Made by a program: the position numbers and the translations under genes
In this document: in pieces, positions 46,762 to 54,710 of the stretch
How the letters are laid out: each line of letters begins with the position of its first letter
Position numbering within the stretch: position 1 is the first letter of the stretch
The notes under the pieces: generated by a model
Databases searched by the model: none
Told to the model about the DNA's origin: nothing
The model's input: the letters and a program-made list of their open reading frames with translations, nothing else
Assembly: GCF_903944925.1 (NCBI RefSeq)
Contig: NZ_CAJATU010000136.1
Span: 1 to 62,415, forward strand
Direction of reading: 5' to 3'
DNA: 62,415 nt
Origin: an uncultured Rhodopila sp.
Lineage (GTDB): Bacteria; Pseudomonadota; Alphaproteobacteria; Acetobacterales; Acetobacteraceae

Positions 46762-47424
46762 GTGACCGACCTTATGGACGTTGCCTTGAACAAACCTGCA
46801 ACCCAGAGTTCTGTATCAATGTGGTCGGAAGGTCGCACCGCCGAGCAAGATGCGTCCCGCGCCAACAGCGGCTTCCTGGCTGACGACTATGCGTTTCATA
46901 CGTTACCGGAAACCGACCCGTGGTGGCAAGTTGACCTGGGCGGTCTCTTCCGTATCCATAATGTCATACTGTTGAATCGCCGGACCTCATCCGAACGACT
47001 TCGTCACTTCGCGATTCTTACATCAGTTGATGGTTTGGACTGGGAGACTGCTTACAGGAACAGCGACGGGTCCCTACTCGGCCCGGACAGTGACAGCCCG
47101 ATTCTTGTCGGGTTAGAACCGCAGGGGAAGGTTGCTCGCCATGTCCGAATTCAGGTTTACGGGAAACTACCTCTTCACTTCAGAGACTGCCAGATAATGG
47201 GCGAGCCGATTGCGGACGATCCCGCCCTGGATTCCAATGTTTCTACGGAACGGCTGCCGGAGGCGGGAAGCGACTCACCGTTGGCGGACGCTAAGAGCTC
47301 GAACCTCCGGCCTGCGGATGTTGCTACAGCTTCGGACGGCGAGAACCGCCCGGCAAGCGCCCAGCCCGACCGACGGCAGTCCGTTTTGAAGCAGGTTTTT
47401 GGCTGGTTTGGGATAAGTGGCTAG
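46762..47424 (+). CDS. F5/8-type C (discoidin)-domain protein
   Basis: Residues 10-140 form a discoidin/F5/8 C carbohydrate-binding fold: NKPATQSSVSMWSEGRTAEQ, DPWWQVDLGGLFRIHNVILL and VARHVRIQVYGKLPLHFRDC. The rest is a low-complexity acidic tail ending in an amphipathic KQVFGWFGISG. No signal peptide is present, so the protein is cytoplasmic or exported by an unusual route. GTG at 46762 is preceded by GGGGG; GTG at 46750 or ATG at 46774 are alternatives. It is the only plus-strand gene in this part of the locus, and its stop codon lies inside the terminal CTAG of the MITE, so the insertion may have truncated it. Confidence 0.8.
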   Translation: MTDLMDVALNKPATQSSVSMWSEGRTAEQDASRANSGFLADDYAFHTLPETDPWWQVDLGGLFRIHNVILLNRRTSSERLRHFAILTSVDGLDWETAYRNSDGSLLGPDSDSPILVGLEPQGKVARHVRIQVYGKLPLHFRDCQIMGEPIADDPALDSNVSTERLPEAGSDSPLADAKSSNLRPADVATASDGENRPASAQPDRRQSVLKQVFGWFGISG

Positions 47425-47565
47425 TACCTCGTCACAGTGATTTTGACCGGTTGAACGAAAGCGGAACGAATGTGCAAATGCCCGTGGCGCCGATTCCGAG
47501 AGACTGGTTGGAATCTTTGCAAGAATCGATTTCAAAGAGTCAAAATCACTGTGACGCGGTACTAG
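47421..47565. mobile_element. MITE-like element with 27-bp terminal inverted repeats
   Basis: CTAGTACCTCGTCACAGTGA (left end, 27 bp with TTTTGAC) and its complement at 47539-47565 differ at one position. The element is 145 bp with no gene of its own, and both ends carry CTAG/TA, as expected from TA-targeting IS630/mariner-type elements. It is probably non-autonomous; the mobilising element is not in the window. Confidence 0.8.
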
Positions 47566-47726
47566 CGGGAGCCAATGGAAGCGCCTTGACGAAACGAAGG
47601 CAGGGTGTTCGCTGTTCACACATAAAGCAGGTCAGGGACCGCGGGCATAGCGACCCCTGGCCCTGGTCGGCTTAATTTATGAACAGGGCGCTCGAACCAT
47701 CTGTTACTGGCATTAGAGAATCATCA

Positions 47727-48536
47727 CTATAGCCAAAACATTTGGCTAATCGCGTCGCCCGACATTAAATCAGACGCGGGGATTATATTCAGGTATTCCA
47801 GATATTCGGAGCCGTTGTCCTGGAGCGTTAGATGCCGAAACTCAGCAACCAGATCAAAGTACCGGTCAGCGAGAATCTCCGACGCTGGATCTAGACTAGT
47901 GATTGCCGCGAGACCGGTTGGTGACGCGTCGACGATATGCATCTTAATGTCAGGGCGATATTTCCTTAAGATAAGAACGACCTTCCATACGTCTCCAGCC
48001 CACCCACCTGGAAGATGGGTGTCGGATTCCCATCGTTTGTCAAACATGTCGCGGCGGCCAACGTATGCGTCAACCGGCAAACAGTCGTGCAGGCATATTA
48101 CTGAATTTTTCCGGCAATGCCGCTCCGTATTAATGAAGTCTCTGAGCAAATATTCAAACCAGTGCATCCCGTCGAGGAATGCAAAATCTATTGGCCGTCC
48201 CAGTATCTCTGTCGGGTTATGATCCTCAAAGAATTGATCACTAGTCTTTCTGAAGCAGCAGCAGAATGGCTTGTTCGCGAGAACAGGCTTTTTTATTTCC
48301 AAAACGGGATCGACGCCGACGGAAGGACAAGTCGCAAGCGCCAACGTAGTTCCGGCCAAAACGCCGATCTCAAAGTAGGATTTCGGCTTCAAGGTATTGT
48401 GGAGATTGGCCAGGATTGTTACATAGTCCACGCCGGAAGGTGCGCTGGATCTCCAAAACCCCTCCGGTTTCATGGAATCTCTCGAAGACGCAGGGTCGTT
48501 AACGAAGCCTGCATCGTGCCGTGCTGCGCCGGACAT
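47727..48536 (-). CDS. SAM-dependent methyltransferase (Methyltransf_24-like)
   Basis: The 269-residue protein has the SAM motif I in SYFEIGVLAGTTLALATCPS, an acidic motif II VGVDP and a FAFLDGMHWFEYLLRDFINT segment with DGxH, typical of Methyltransf_24 proteins found in polysaccharide loci. HDCLPVDAYVGRRD follows. It probably methylates a sugar of the repeat unit. The GC content is clearly below that of the flanking housekeeping genes. It is the last gene of the minus-strand series starting at 54.6 kb, 120 nt after its neighbour. Confidence 0.85.
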   Translation of the reverse strand: MSGAARHDAGFVNDPASSRDSMKPEGFWRSSAPSGVDYVTILANLHNTLKPKSYFEIGVLAGTTLALATCPSVGVDPVLEIKKPVLANKPFCCCFRKTSDQFFEDHNPTEILGRPIDFAFLDGMHWFEYLLRDFINTERHCRKNSVICLHDCLPVDAYVGRRDMFDKRWESDTHLPGGWAGDVWKVVLILRKYRPDIKMHIVDASPTGLAAITSLDPASEILADRYFDLVAEFRHLTLQDNGSEYLEYLNIIPASDLMSGDAISQMFWL

Positions 48537-48656
48537 GTCAGCTACCTCTCACAATTAGTGTTGTCAAACTACCGCCGCCAGCCTATGGTCTCGCCACACA
48601 ACCCAAGTTGAGGGCGTCCAGTCCGGTTGGTGGGGAGCATACGTATTTCATCAGCT

Positions 48657-50018
48657 TCACTCAACTGCTGAACGGCAAGGAAACCCGAGCCTGGGGTAAT
48701 TTGCAGCGTATTGCTCGAATATCTGTTGAAGGGCTTCCGTTCCGTCGGGCGGTTGCAAGAGTCCTTCGAAACGCATTTGAATGTCATCGTAAGTCGCTCG
48801 AACTCCTGGCAGTCCCAGGAGGTTCTCGACCTCGCTACGAACCGCCAGCACTACCCGTTGCGAGCAGGGAGTATGGTACTGTTCCTCCAACGGCACGTTC
48901 CATAAAAAGAACTGCTCAAAGCCCCTCTTGTAATCATTTCTTCGTCCCCCACTGACCTGCAACTTATCTCCACGCCGCTTCTTCAGCGCAAACTCCTTAA
49001 ATGACTTGTGCCAGTAATGGTTCAACTGGCCACCATCATAGTTGGGCTGAAGTTTATTCAATTGCCCGATCTGCTCGATGCGTTCAAAAGTTGAGTCAAC
49101 AAAAAAAGTCTTTTTCTTTGATATGGGGAAATGCAGCGGTCTCATTGTAAGCACGTCGCTGAAGCGCACGAGGCTTTTTACCTGGGTGCTTTTCCGGCTA
49201 TACTCGAAACGCTCCAATTGCATGCCTTCGCCGCGTTCGAAGCTGTGACCCCCGAACCATTTCCACGAATAAAGGATCGCGGAGGGCACATCAACCGGAT
49301 GCAACCGATGGATCGAGTCGATGACCTTCCGGATACTGAAGTCGTAGATTTCCGCGGGCATTAGGAACTCGTCGGAATCTACATAGAGCACCCACTCATA
49401 ATCGCGAAGTTGCGGCATGAAATGAATGGAGTATTCGAACGCCTTCCGTTGCGGCGACGTATTTTCCGATATCTGGTTGTCAATATAGGTAATGACGCCG
49501 TGTCTAGCCAATAATTCAAGCATCTCTGTGGTGCCGTCGACGTTATCGTTAGAGAAAATGAAAATATGATCGAACCCGAGCGCGCGATAGTGAGCGATGA
49601 ACTCGAGCATCGACACGCCATCGTCTCGCATCGTGGCGACCACGGCTGCGTGATGCGTCGGTTGGATACGAACAAGCGTCAGAAAGTTAAGCAGTTTTGC
49701 AATCGACCAGGGGGCCTGGCATTCCTGATCGAGAAAGTCGTAGCAGGACCCGGCAATTCGCACGGAAGGGAAGGTCACCCCCGCAGCCAATTTGCGATCG
49801 CCATTCACCATTCGCGCGACCCGGCCAATCTGCTGTAGGAACAGGTCGGCCTGAATATCGCCCTCCGGCATTTCACGAAGCGGTTCGCCTCGCATCAGAC
49901 CCAACAGCGGCGCCAAGTGTTTGTTTAGCCTGTCGTCTGGGCGGATTCGAGCCAACTCTCGCTTTATATTGTCATCTTCAAACCGCTCGAACAAGCCTTC
50001 GAAGCTCGGAACAAACAC
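48657..50018 (-). CDS. GT92/DUF23-like glycosyltransferase
   Basis: The 453-residue protein has the glycosyltransferase-92/Glyco_tranf_2_4 pattern: TMRDDGVSMLEFIAHYRALG, FIFSNDNVDGTTEML, the DxD motif in LYVDSDEFLMP, AILYSWKWFGGHSFERG and QLNHYWHKSFKEFALKKRRG. It most likely adds a sugar such as galactose using a nucleotide sugar in the cytoplasm. The first 130 residues have no recognised domain. It belongs to the lower-GC set of tailoring genes. Confidence 0.85.
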   Translation of the reverse strand: MFVPSFEGLFERFEDDNIKRELARIRPDDRLNKHLAPLLGLMRGEPLREMPEGDIQADLFLQQIGRVARMVNGDRKLAAGVTFPSVRIAGSCYDFLDQECQAPWSIAKLLNFLTLVRIQPTHHAAVVATMRDDGVSMLEFIAHYRALGFDHIFIFSNDNVDGTTEMLELLARHGVITYIDNQISENTSPQRKAFEYSIHFMPQLRDYEWVLYVDSDEFLMPAEIYDFSIRKVIDSIHRLHPVDVPSAILYSWKWFGGHSFERGEGMQLERFEYSRKSTQVKSLVRFSDVLTMRPLHFPISKKKTFFVDSTFERIEQIGQLNKLQPNYDGGQLNHYWHKSFKEFALKKRRGDKLQVSGGRRNDYKRGFEQFFLWNVPLEEQYHTPCSQRVVLAVRSEVENLLGLPGVRATYDDIQMRFEGLLQPPDGTEALQQIFEQYAANYPRLGFPCRSAVE

Positions 50019-50066
50019 CCTGTTTTCCTTTCCGAAAAGGCCTGAAAATCGCGGCGCTTGACTATT

Positions 50067-50939
50067 CTAACAGCGTTGGAGGACGGCAACGGCCTGAGCA
50101 AACTTCGACGGATCGCTAATGAACGCCTTAAGCTCCAGGTCGGGCGGATATGAACGCTCTATATACTGCTTCGGAACCAACGCTTCACCGTAGAAGGTTG
50201 CGGGACGATGATCGCCGCCACCGCTCGCTGCGTAGACAAACTCGCCCCGGTCGTATGAGGCGATGCTCGCGTCGGGATCCTTAAAACCTGCCACAAGAGA
50301 TCGCTCCCAAGGTCCCAATTCATCGATGCTCTTACCGATCAGAGACTTGACTTGTTGAATAAAGTGGCGGCCTTGAGTTGTCAATACAACGATTCCACCG
50401 GGACGCAAAATCCGCCTGAACTCGTGGATCCATGCAAGATGCGCCGGTTCCGCGAGGTGCGAAAAGACCGAGTAAGAATAAATGAGATCGAGAGAACCCG
50501 ACGCAAATGCCGTCGGACCGTATGCAGGAACCGTCGTAAGCTGCGCCGGCAAACCACTCACCTTGCAGAACCCAATCACGTCCGGATCAACATCAACTCC
50601 GAAGAGGTTATGAGCGCTGACATCCTTCATAAAAAATAAAAGATAACGACCCCAACCACTGCCGAAATCCAAGACCCGCGTGTCAGACCTAACGGAAGCT
50701 TCGCACAGGCGCTCGTATTCGGACTTGACGAAGCGGTAGAACACGAACGCATCTTCCAATGCGGTGACACCGGACATCCCGACGAAGTTCGATTGCCACC
50801 GGGGTTCCGGCGGCGACGGAAAGCGAACGCCGCGGACCACCGGTCCCAAAGAAGCCTCCTTGAGCGCCTCAAGCCATGAGGCCTCGTCACATTGAGCGCC
50901 TAGCTCAGAAAGGGTCAACGGCACTAAAGCTGCTGGCAC
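50067..50939 (-). CDS. SAM-dependent methyltransferase (class I)
   Basis: SAM motif I is VLDFGSGWGRYLLFFMKDV and motif II LFGVDVDPDVIGFCK; SLDLIYSYSVFSHLAEPAHL and FRRILRPGGIVVLTTQG are the classical post-I and motif IV/V segments of Methyltransf_11/25. A GTG at 50939 with GGAG 8 nt upstream is taken as the start, giving about 290 residues; a longer frame from 51011 overlaps the upstream gene. The substrate is probably a glycan or its precursor. Confidence 0.83.
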   Translation of the reverse strand: MPAALVPLTLSELGAQCDEASWLEALKEASLGPVVRGVRFPSPPEPRWQSNFVGMSGVTALEDAFVFYRFVKSEYERLCEASVRSDTRVLDFGSGWGRYLLFFMKDVSAHNLFGVDVDPDVIGFCKVSGLPAQLTTVPAYGPTAFASGSLDLIYSYSVFSHLAEPAHLAWIHEFRRILRPGGIVVLTTQGRHFIQQVKSLIGKSIDELGPWERSLVAGFKDPDASIASYDRGEFVYAASGGGDHRPATFYGEALVPKQYIERSYPPDLELKAFISDPSKFAQAVAVLQRC

Positions 50940-51007
50940 GACATTAACTCCTGATTCCCACGCTGGCCCACAGCAATGTGCGGGCCACAATATATATCGG
51001 CATATTA

Positions 51008-52192
51008 TCACAGTATCGAGCTGATGGCAACCAGGTAGGATCCCGTTGGATCACCAAGGGTCGGGATCAAACCGCCGCCTTCGTCGCATTCATTCCAGGA
51101 GTAGATGAGGAGCACCTTTGACGGGCAGGCGCTCTCATTCCGGCGAATAAAGCCGACTGCCGCGCGCATATGCCCGGACAGCTCGGCCGGAGTCGACATG
51201 GCGTAATAACGCTCGGGCACTTGAACGTGGCTGAACGGTCCGGGATGCTCCTGTCGAGGCCGCGTATCCCAGCCGACTATGGCTATAGGTACAATCGGTT
51301 TCCCGGTCGCCTCCAGCGCAGCCCAGTAGGCCCGGGCCTGTTGGTCCAGATCGGCATAGCGGCCTGCCGGAACCTGACGAAATCGAGGTACATAGCCGCC
51401 GATGGCGTCGGCACCTATTCTCGACAAGATCGGCGCCCCTTCGGTCCCACGCAGAATCACGATGTAGGGGGCATCCCCGCCGGCAGCAGTTACCCTTTCA
51501 CGCAGAAGGTCCAGCGACCTGCCCAAATTGTCCAGATTTTCAAAAAAGCCTTCAAACTGCCGTTGATCCCATAGCAAAAAAAGCAATGGCCGGCCGGGAG
51601 ATCTGCCATCAGAGCCGACTCTCTGGTAATTCGGGGCGCTCATGTATTCCGCCCATTGTTGGACATTCGTCTGCCACCTACTTTGGTCGGATGGCGCCGA
51701 ATTCCAAGAGGCTAGAGAGACGATACCGCACCAATTTATCTGATCCCGCAGGCTACTGGACTGATAAAGGTTCCATGCCGCCCGCAGGCTGGAATTCGGA
51801 TCATACCAGACGAAGGCCCAGAATTTCAGTCCGGCGCGCGCCGCAGCTTCGATCTCCCTGTCCAAAGTTTCCTGCGTCCCGATGCAGGTAATCTGGTTCG
51901 CCGGACCGACCTTGCAATGTGATGGAGCACGTGACTGGAATTTCGCGAAGGAAAGGTCATCCTGAGCTCCGACGGAGGAGCCTGACCGCTGATACCATGC
52001 ATCCCAACGGATAGCCCCTGCGACGACCCCGGATGACGGCGCCGCCCGGAGCGGCGGAAAACAGGTTAACGACAAGGACGAAGCAATAGAGGCTTGCAAC
52101 ATGTACCTCTTTGTCAGACCGGAGTGGTGCGAGCTGCGGGCGGAGGCATCCGCTACGTTCACCGATCCCGTTACCGTACGACGCCTGCTCAT
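51008..52192 (-). CDS. Exported GH99/WbsX-like glycosidase-fold protein
   Basis: After a signal-like segment (TKRYMLQASIASSLSLTC, residues 28-50) the sequence has GAIRWDAWYQRS, RAGLKFWAFVWYDPNSSLR, LLFLLWDQRQFEGF and a final LLIYSWNECDEGGGLIPTLG. This resembles GH71/GH99 and WbsX-type barrels, where the WNE near the C-terminus is catalytic. It probably trims or modifies the polysaccharide in the periplasm. The ATG at 52192 has GGAAGGAAG upstream and follows the previous gene's stop by 14 nt. Confidence 0.72.
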   Translation of the reverse strand: MSRRRTVTGSVNVADASARSSHHSGLTKRYMLQASIASSLSLTCFPPLRAAPSSGVVAGAIRWDAWYQRSGSSVGAQDDLSFAKFQSRAPSHCKVGPANQITCIGTQETLDREIEAAARAGLKFWAFVWYDPNSSLRAAWNLYQSSSLRDQINWCGIVSLASWNSAPSDQSRWQTNVQQWAEYMSAPNYQRVGSDGRSPGRPLLFLLWDQRQFEGFFENLDNLGRSLDLLRERVTAAGGDAPYIVILRGTEGAPILSRIGADAIGGYVPRFRQVPAGRYADLDQQARAYWAALEATGKPIVPIAIVGWDTRPRQEHPGPFSHVQVPERYYAMSTPAELSGHMRAAVGFIRRNESACPSKVLLIYSWNECDEGGGLIPTLGDPTGSYLVAISSIL

Positions 52193-52206
52193 GCTTCCTT
52201 CCGATC

Positions 52207-53076
52207 TCAAAATATGCCCGTAAATCTGTCCGGCACCCGCAGCAGGTCATACGTCATCTCATTACCGGCCAGGTAGAAATGGCCCGCCCTGGCCGGATTT
52301 TCTGCAATGAATTTGCGTGCCCAATCGAGTCGCAAGGCTATATAGGGATCATCGGCCTTCAGTGTTACCTCATCGTGCCGCTTAAAGCGGCAGATCGACT
52401 CCAACATCGCTTTGTACTTCTCGTCCGGCCACCGCTGGTAGTGGTCTGGCGGCCCGTCCCCCCAAGGCATATCCCGCGTCATCGCAAGCCTTCGGATGGT
52501 GGTGGCGTCGTCATAGTCATGAAGATGGAACAGGTAGAGATTGTCGAACACCATAGGATGGTTCGCCGTATGGAATCCCGGAACCCACTTGATTGGCACC
52601 CTCGTAACCAAGGGTTTGCACATGGAAAAGAGAAAGCGGCCCCATCGGCGCTGTTCCAACACAGGGTATCCTTCCTGGATCGGCGGTTCCTCAGGGACAT
52701 GGTGAATATTCATACCGATGGCGGTAACAGCCGGATGTTGCATACGGTCGCAAAAATCAACCAGACTGGTGTATACGTCCGGATCGGGAACAAGCATCTC
52801 GTCGATATCGGTGTATAGCACTGTGTCATGCCATTCCAATAGTGACGATACGAAGTTCGAGATGAAATTGGCACGCTTGAGATTATGTTTTGGGGAGCGT
52901 GGGATTCGGAGAATATTCATGCCGCCCAGGTCCGATGTTGATCCGTCATCGGATCCGTGATCGATAACATAACAGTTTTCCGGACCGAAAAGACCACCGT
53001 AGTATTTTGCCCATATCGGCATGAAATGCGACTCGTTGTAGGTCATCGTAACGGCAGCGAAAGATTTCTCAGGCAT
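52207..53076 (-). CDS. GT2/Glyco_tranf_2_4-type glycosyltransferase
   Basis: The start MPEKSFAAVTMTYNESHFMP is typical of Glyco_tranf_2_4 enzymes. DHGSDDGSTSDLG and the DxD in LYTDIDEMLVPD follow, then the HLHDYDDATTIRRLA acceptor region. At 289 residues it is complete. The ATG at 53076 overlaps the stop of the upstream acetyltransferase-like gene by 8 nt, so the two are translationally coupled; upstream in-frame starts lie inside that gene. Confidence 0.85.
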   Translation of the reverse strand: MPEKSFAAVTMTYNESHFMPIWAKYYGGLFGPENCYVIDHGSDDGSTSDLGGMNILRIPRSPKHNLKRANFISNFVSSLLEWHDTVLYTDIDEMLVPDPDVYTSLVDFCDRMQHPAVTAIGMNIHHVPEEPPIQEGYPVLEQRRWGRFLFSMCKPLVTRVPIKWVPGFHTANHPMVFDNLYLFHLHDYDDATTIRRLAMTRDMPWGDGPPDHYQRWPDEKYKAMLESICRFKRHDEVTLKADDPYIALRLDWARKFIAENPARAGHFYLAGNEMTYDLLRVPDRFTGIF

Positions 53077-54091
53077 ATCGGTTCTCCGTGAGACGGGCGA
53101 CATCTCGATTCCAAATAAATGGATTCGTCCCATCGGAACATTTCGTGTTGAGAAATCCCACAATCCGGTCCATTACCAGACTTTCCAGATCGAAGCCATC
53201 CTCCGGGATGTTCTTCTCGGGAAGGGTTTTTATGAATCTCTCGGCCATCTCTGTAATTACGATGTCAGGACGGAACTTCTCGACGATCCCGTAATCTATC
53301 GACGTGGACCACACGAATAATACATCCTTGAACGTCTCGGCCAGCAGACCGGTGAGCAGGTGCGGCCGATACTCACTGAAAGAGTCGCCAAAAATTATGA
53401 GTCGACGTCTATCGCAGTCCGCTCTGGAATTATGAAACCTTACCGAGGTTCCGCGAAGCATCGGTGCCGCATGGCTTGGGTTAAGTAAATCAAGGAGTCT
53501 TACCATTTCATTCTTAAATACTATTTTCGAATCGCGAAGCACCTGGGCTCCCCCCCAGTCCTCTTTTGCAGGAGGCGAAAGCTTAGAACCCAGATCAAGT
53601 GCCAGGTTCACAAAATGAATAGGCCGATTGCCTAGATCAGCGGGAGGCGTGGCTCCGATCGCGTGACATAACGCTTTGTGCGCGGCGCACGCTCCCCAGT
53701 AAGTCCAGTGGGTATCGGTTTTCCAATAGACCAACCGATCGTTTTTGAAATTCATCAGCGCGGGTAACGGGTCCACGATCACGCACGCGAGGTCGGTGTC
53801 CCTCGCCAAATCAGACACCATTGCAGGCGGATCGACCTTCAGCAAACCAGGATCAAAATCAAGCTTATCACGATAGACCTTGATCTTGTCCGGGATCCAT
53901 ATATGCCGGTAACTGGCGCCGAGAGCCTGCAGCCGAGCTTGCCGGTTGCCAAGCTTGACAGCCCATTGCCGAGCGTCTTCCGCGACAAACCAGTCCGGGT
54001 CAGTCAGCAGGCGCAAAGCCTCATTGGAGCCGGCTGCAAGAAATAGCCAGCCGTCCTTCCCAACATGTATCCCGTTAATATCGGCTGGCAT
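53069..54091 (-). CDS. AlgX/AlgJ-like SGNH polysaccharide O-acetyltransferase
   Basis: The sequence follows the ALGX SGNH hydrolase-like family: GIHVGKDGWLFLAAGSNEAL at the N-terminus, the catalytic Asp-His motif in YWKTDTHWTYWGACAAHKAL and the nucleophile GDSFS in RRLIIFGDSFSEYRPHLL. Such proteins acetylate alginate and other exopolysaccharides. No signal peptide is seen from the ATG at 54091, nor from the longer frame starting at 54181, so export is uncertain and a cytoplasmic variant is possible. The usual partner, an MBOAT acyltransferase (AlgI), is not in the window. Confidence 0.82.
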   Translation of the reverse strand: MPADINGIHVGKDGWLFLAAGSNEALRLLTDPDWFVAEDARQWAVKLGNRQARLQALGASYRHIWIPDKIKVYRDKLDFDPGLLKVDPPAMVSDLARDTDLACVIVDPLPALMNFKNDRLVYWKTDTHWTYWGACAAHKALCHAIGATPPADLGNRPIHFVNLALDLGSKLSPPAKEDWGGAQVLRDSKIVFKNEMVRLLDLLNPSHAAPMLRGTSVRFHNSRADCDRRRLIIFGDSFSEYRPHLLTGLLAETFKDVLFVWSTSIDYGIVEKFRPDIVITEMAERFIKTLPEKNIPEDGFDLESLVMDRIVGFLNTKCSDGTNPFIWNRDVARLTENRYA

Positions 54092-54123
54092 CAGAAAACC
54101 TTCTATAGTTATCTTGTGACGTA

Positions 54124-54567
54124 CTAGGATCCTTTCATGGCTTTTCTCCATTGCTCCGCCGCAAGCAAATACGCGGAACAAGGGCTTCGCCCTTCAGCGG
54201 CACCTACGACCCTGAAATGCTCAGCGGCCGATGCAATCTGTCCCGATTTTATACCTTCCGCAACGTCGGTATAGTTACCAAGATACCATTCCTCATCGAC
54301 ATCAGGCGTCGCACCGCCACGGCCTTCAAAGAATCCGAAGCCTACATAGTGAAGCCTCGGGTCTTCCGTGAAACCACTTCTGATCGATTCAGAAACATCA
54401 GGATTAGCCTCCAAGTAACCTTTCGCGTTGAAATCGCTGTTCGCTATGGTCACTTGCAGCAAGAGCCTGAAGAGTTGAGTCGGGATAACCACTTCGGCTG
54501 AGCTATCGAATTCCTCGAGAGTCAAACCGATGGCTTTCAGAAGCGAATCAAACGGGGGAACATACAT
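54124..54567 (-). CDS. Small protein of two PDIA/HF..G..EGR repeats
   Basis: The 147-residue product consists largely of two units, FNAKGYLEANPDVSESIRSG followed by HYVGFGFFEGRGG, and EEWYLGNYTDVAEGIKSG followed by HFRVVGAAEGRSP. The same unit occurs in the N-termini of both giant glycosyltransferases in this locus. The ATG at 54567 has AAAGGAAAG in front; the frame reaches up to 54675 without conserved sequence. There is no enzyme motif, signal peptide or membrane segment, so it may be an adaptor of the glycosyltransferase complex. Confidence 0.75.
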   Translation of the reverse strand: MYVPPFDSLLKAIGLTLEEFDSSAEVVIPTQLFRLLLQVTIANSDFNAKGYLEANPDVSESIRSGFTEDPRLHYVGFGFFEGRGGATPDVDEEWYLGNYTDVAEGIKSGQIASAAEHFRVVGAAEGRSPCSAYLLAAEQWRKAMKGS

Positions 54568-54710
54568 GTATCTTTCCTTTATCACGCCTGCTTGCTGCCG
54601 GTCCTCGACGTCGGATCGCCTAAGCGCGCTGAAAGCGTCAGCGGGTCCGCCAGTCGCACGATTTGAAATGTACATTCAACACCTCATCTTCGAATAATCG
54701 CTTCGCTTGG

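Noticed and set aside
47451..47675. 74-codon plus-strand frame crossing the MITE
   Set aside because: It runs through the right inverted repeat of the element, has no ribosome-binding site and no recognisable product.
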